Origin: Owenia fusiformis
Taxonomy: Eukaryota > Annelida > Polychaeta > Sabellida > Oweniidae
Assembly: GCA_903813345.2 (NCBI GenBank)
Contig: CAIIXF020000005.1
Location: forward strand, 27,407,375-27,471,374
Direction of reading: 5' to 3'
DNA: 64,000 bases
A program made the translations under genes and the position numbers. Positions 60,401 to 64,000 of this stretch are shown here, one piece after another; position 1 is the stretch's first letter; each line of letters starts with the position of its first letter. The notes beneath the pieces were generated by a model, which was not told the DNA's origin, ran no database searches, and saw nothing but the letters and a program-made list of their open reading frames with translations.

Positions 60401-60700
60401 CAGACATTAGGGTTAATTCTCGAAATCGTTGTTCCCTCTTCAAAAGAGAAGACGCGAAAATCTTTCCTTATAAGGGCAAAATATTTCCCATGATGCAGTT
60501 CGCGGGGGAACAAATTTATACTTCCTTATTTTCCCTCATAGGTTTAACATGGGGATTTTCACACCTATTTTTCAAACGATATATTCGTTCATATTCCCGT
60601 ACGAGAGTACAGTAAAAATTATTAGAAACGATTGATCTCTCATTAATCTTAATATAACAGCTATTTTTTTCATTGTATTAATTCATAGCGTGGTGAAAAC
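57405..60700. other. No gene recognised
   Basis: AT-rich sequence upstream of the Gln-rich gene. A 5' untranslated exon is possible above 57412, where an acceptor-like ttccag precedes the start codon. Around 59600-59730 a stretch ending in 'ataataaataaattg' resembles the 3' tail of a non-LTR element. AT simple repeat at 59940-59970. The ORFs in this stretch are short and show no domain. Confidence 0.5.
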
Positions 60701-60729
60701 AATAATTGAAAAGTGAGAAAATATTCCGG

Positions 60730-61725
60730 AAGAGAAGGTCACGTGATCAGTAGACTAGTCGCCATATTGGAAAAAACAATTCCATTCGACTTTCAATACT
60801 TTCATGCCAATCTTACCGCACTACGAACTGCGACATCGATGCAACAACTGAACATTTATGGCCACCGGGTCCCAACATGCCATGTTCGGCCATGTTGCCA
60901 AGTGGTAATATCTACAAGATGCAGTCACTTGGCATATACTTGTTAGTAACATGGCAATATTTTAGCAAGTACCTTTCTGACAACATGCTACTGGTCTAGC
61001 ATGTGAAAGACAGAGCAACTGGCTCAGCATGGCATGTTGAATGTGCAAGTGAATATTCAAGATTTATTCTAGATTAGAACATGTACTATTTTGGTTGGAC
61101 ATGGCATCTTGTTTTAGCATGTGTACATGTATCAGCTAGAATGCGAGTACTGCCATGTTCGCATGTTGGATGTGCATGTTAATTTATACATGTTGCATTG
61201 GCATACTTGCCATCTTATATTTGCATGTGTGCCAAGTACCTTGATTCAAGTGATCCCAAGTTCACATCTTACCAAGTACAGCATGTTGTCATGTGATAAA
61301 TATGGCTACTGGCCGTAGCATATGGCATGTTGGATGTGCATGTCATAATAATGTCTATAATGCTCTACATGGTTCTACTTGCCATCTTGTATTAGCATCT
61401 GTACCATGTACCAGAAATGTTTGTGGTGCCATGTGTGCATGTTACCAAGTTCAACAGACATAGTCATTTATTGATCCTGGCAATGATCTTTAATTCATAC
61501 ATTGTATATGTGTTGGATGAACATTGTGTCAATGATACATCACACTGATATTTTACATTTTCTTATGCTGTATTTTAAACTTGACTCTATAACTTATATT
61601 TTTGCATTTGTCTTGTTGTTTACATTATGTATTTTGTAGTTAGTTTAGTCTAAATTATTTTTGTATATTGTACATTGTACTGACTAATATGTCATTGTGA
61701 TGACATCTGAGTCAATAAAAGATGT
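60730..61725 (+). other. CATG-rich segment with promoter-like start and AATAAA end
   Basis: A CACGTG E-box (in 'ggtcacgtgatc', 60738-60749) and a YY1-like 'cgccatattgg' lie near the left. From about 60880 to 61450 the tetramer CATG recurs about 30 times, in variants such as 'gcatgttggatgtgcatgt'. AATAAA lies in 'gtcaataaaagatg' near 61714. No long ORF. A non-coding transcript is conceivable but not shown; a decayed minisatellite is the alternative. Confidence 0.4.
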
Positions 61726-61739
61726 TCATGAACGCTGCC

Positions 61740-62440
61740 CAAGTGAACCCTGTATCATTTCACTTTGCAGGAGCGGCGTTCATGTGCCAGACCCTTCTTA
61801 TAGCGATCGCTGCTCCTGCCAAGTAGACCCTGTATCATTAGGGTCTGGTATCGAACGCCGCTCCTGCCAAGTGGACCCTGTATCATTAGGGTCTGGTACA
61901 CGATCGCCGCTCCTGCCAAGTGGACCCTGTATCATTAGGGTCTGGTACACGATCGCCGCTCCTGCCAAGTGGACCCTGTATCATTAGGGTCTAGTACGCG
62001 AAAGCCGCTTCTGCCAAGTGGACCCTGTATCATTAGGGTCTGGTACACGATCGCCGCTTCTGCCAAGTGGACCCTGTATCATTAGGGTCTGGTATGCAAA
62101 TTTCGCCCTGCCAAGTGGACCCTGTATCATTAGGGTCTGGTACACGATCGCCGTGAACCCTGTATCATTAGGGTCTGGTATCGAACGCCGCTCCTGCCAA
62201 GTAGACCCTGTATCATTAGGGTCTGCTACGCAATCGCAATCGCTGCTCCTGCCAAGTAGACCCTGTATCATTAGGGTCTGGTATCGAACGCCGCTCCTGC
62301 CAAGTGTACCCTGTATCATAAGGGTCTGGTACACGATCGCCGCTCCTGCCAAGTGGACCCTGTATCATTAGGGTCTGGTACACGATCGCCGCTCCTGCCA
62401 AGTGGACCCTGTATCATTAGGGTCTGGTATGCGTCCTGTG
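61740..62440. repeat. 49-bp minisatellite, block 1 (about 13 units)
   Basis: The core unit is 'gaccctgtatcattagggtc' followed by a variable segment ('tggtacacgatcgccgctcc' or variants) and 'tgccaagt'. Each unit contains an inverted core, ACCCT then AGGGT. Variants of the middle segment (tacacgatcg, tatcgaacg, tacgcaatcg, tatgcaaat) are shuffled among units. Open frames on both strands result from the period and are not genes. Confidence 0.9.
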
Positions 62441-62541
62441 TCCTCAGTGGGTTGGTCAGGGTTAGGTAATCATTTAAAACCCCATCTGGTTTAATAGGGA
62501 TGGGGTTGGTAATTAGGGTTAGGGTTAAGGTTACGGTTAAC
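62427..62541 (+). repeat. Spacer with telomere-like TTAGGG runs, copy 1
   Basis: It starts 'gtatgcgtcctgtgtcctca' and ends in 'aattagggttagggttaagg', that is, two TTAGGG units plus degenerate ones. The same spacer returns at 62829-62940 after the second minisatellite block. Confidence 0.75.
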
Positions 62542-62828
62542 TCATTTCACTTTGCAGGAGCGGCGTTCATGTGCCAGACCCTTCTTATAGCGATCGCTGC
62601 TCCTGCCAAGTAGACCCTGTATCATTAGGGTCTGGTATCGAACGCCGCTCCTGCCAAGTAGACCCTGTATCATTAGGGTCTGCTACGCAATCGCCGCTCC
62701 TGCCAAGTGGATCTTGTATCATTAGGGTCTGGTACGCAAACGCTGCTCCTGCCAAGTGGACCCTGTATTATTAGGGTCTGGTACACGATTGTCGCTCCTG
62801 CCAATTTGACTCTGTATCATTAGGGTCT
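62542..62828. repeat. 49-bp minisatellite, block 2 (about 5 units)
   Basis: It begins with the same 60-bp header as block 1 ('tttgcaggagcggcgttcat' at 61767 and 62551) and has fewer, more diverged units, ending in the same exit sequence. Header, array and spacer thus form a higher-order unit present twice. Confidence 0.85.
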
Positions 62829-64000
62829 AGTATGCGTCCTGTGTCCTCAGTGGGTAGGTCAGGGTTAGGTAATCATTTAAAACCCCATCTGGTTTGATAG
62901 GGTTGGGGTTGGTAATTAGGGTTAGGGTTAAGGTTAGAATTAAATTTTTTTTTATCTATTGACACAGAAGTTTATTGTATTTATGTAAATCATTTTTTTA
63001 TTTATTTTATATTTTTGACACACATATTCATGATCTTAGGGTTACGTTACAGTTAAGGTTAGGGTTAAATTCATTTTTTGGGTTAGTGTCAAATTCATTT
63101 TTGGATTTTTTTTACTCCCAAGTTTATTGTATTTATGGAATTCATTTCTTTATTTTTTTGACACGCATATTCATGGTCTTTTTGGGATGTTTTGACACAG
63201 TTTCGTGGTCTTGATGGAATTCATCTTTTTAATTTTTTGATTGTTTTGATATTGCACAAGTTCGGGATATACCTCGTTGAGAAAACATGCAGTCTCACTA
63301 TTTTCCTTATTTTAAAGTCCCCATGTTAAGTTTGAAAATATATTTTTATCATTCATTTACTATTTGTCGTGACTTTAAATGTTATTTTAGAGATTTTTTG
63401 AAAAAAGTTGTAAGCTTTTCTTTTCTCACTTCAATGTTTTAGCATATCAAAAATATTTTGCAACCTAAGTCAGATCTGCCAACCTGAAATTGGTTTTGAA
63501 CGAGGTCATGGTGATTTATACTTGATTCTGTGATATGAAGAATAGGTTTTTAATTAAATGAAGAATATGACAAAAATAAATGAGTAATAAGGCTGATTAT
63601 TTGACAAGTTGGCCCTGAACAAGTATTATGAGGGTTCCTTTGCTCGCTCAGTTTTTACAGAAAAATACCTATATTTCCTTAAAAGAAAGAAGTCCAATAA
63701 TCAAGGTTACAAACTTGTCAAATTTCTTTAAAAATACTGTAGATTTAGCTCAAACACGGTAGATTAAGGGAGATTTCAGTCAAAAATACGGGAGGTTGTT
63801 ACGGCCATTGTCACGGGAAAAAATGGATTAAAAAAAATTAAGGTACATTTTAGTAGAAGTACGGTGCGGGAGTTAACAGTAGTTTTACGGGTTAAAACGG
63901 GATGGGAGCTTTGTTATATTTACGGAAAAACAAAATATTTTTTCTTGCCTATTTTTGAACCAATTTTCTTAATTTTTCCCCAAAATCATGTTAGGATGAA
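62829..64000. repeat. Second telomere-like spacer and AT-rich flank
   Basis: The spacer copy 62829-62940 is followed by two degenerate copies of a unit containing 'agtttattgtatttatg' and 'gacacacatattcatg' (about 62968 and 63120), with another 'ttagggttacgttacag' block at 63037-63068. From 63240 to the end the sequence is AT-rich and I see no gene. Confidence 0.55.

Noticed and set aside
60713-60946. 77-codon + strand ORF after the promoter-like motifs
   Set aside because: No domain, no conserved composition, and its end lies in the CATG-rich repeat-like sequence.
61697-62774. ORFs of 60-120 codons on both strands in the minisatellite
   Set aside because: The 49-bp period rotates the reading frame; both strands stay open because the unit lacks stops, not because it codes.
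1-64000. tRNA, rRNA genes and CRISPR arrays
   Set aside because: I looked for A/B-box pairs, conserved rRNA cores and regularly spaced short repeats with unique spacers; none was convincing. The regular arrays found are ordinary minisatellites.

Overview
The window is genomic DNA from an animal. Genes are split by GT-AG introns, the protein families are metazoan, and AT-rich non-coding sequence is full of short DNA transposons. An ApeC domain, a kringle/CUB/C-type-lectin mosaic protease and a 15-bp-repeat foldback transposon together point to a marine invertebrate, most likely a deuterostome (hemichordate, echinoderm or lancelet). The species cannot be fixed from the sequence alone.

Layout. 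(1) 1.2-43.0 kb, + strand: a germinal-centre-associated nuclear protein gene (GANP/MCM3AP, the Sac3 family of mRNA export scaffolds). It has an FG-repeat exon, an RRM, then the Sac3 domain. Sixteen coding exons join in phase, but the C-terminal third of the family protein is not visible. (2) Inside its 26.7-kb intron (8923-35626), on the - strand, lies a complete secreted metalloprotease gene (34.3 down to 10.2 kb; 28 coding exons, all phases consistent, about 1600 residues). Its order is signal peptide, charged pro-region with furin-type sites, astacin, Cys-rich EGF-like, ApeC, CUB, kringle, ShK, sushi, two C-type lectins, ShK, sushi, and an unrecognised C-terminal domain. (3) Inside the last intron of that protease, on the + strand, is an intronless ankyrin-repeat gene with a SOCS-box-like tail. 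The arrangement is therefore a gene within a gene within a gene. (4) 43.5-45.6 kb and 50.6-51.8 kb, - strand: a tandemly duplicated Pi-like glutathione S-transferase; the second copy runs into a 500-N gap. (5) 52.8-57.4 kb, - strand: the 5' part of an unrecognised Gln/Arg-rich coiled-coil protein with two SUMO-interaction-like acidic motifs. (6) 57.4-64 kb: no gene recognised; it holds a CATG-rich stretch and a 49-bp minisatellite interleaved with TTAGGG-like runs.

Mobile DNA is abundant: a foldback element, a hAT-type element with a perfect 8-bp target duplication, five TA-flanked Tc1/mariner-type elements (one with a decayed transposase), a non-LTR reverse transcriptase ORF, a long perfect hairpin, and at least two MITE families present as long and internally deleted forms. 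Most sit in introns of the nested genes.

The protein-level calls come from reading motifs and splice phases by eye; no database search was possible.
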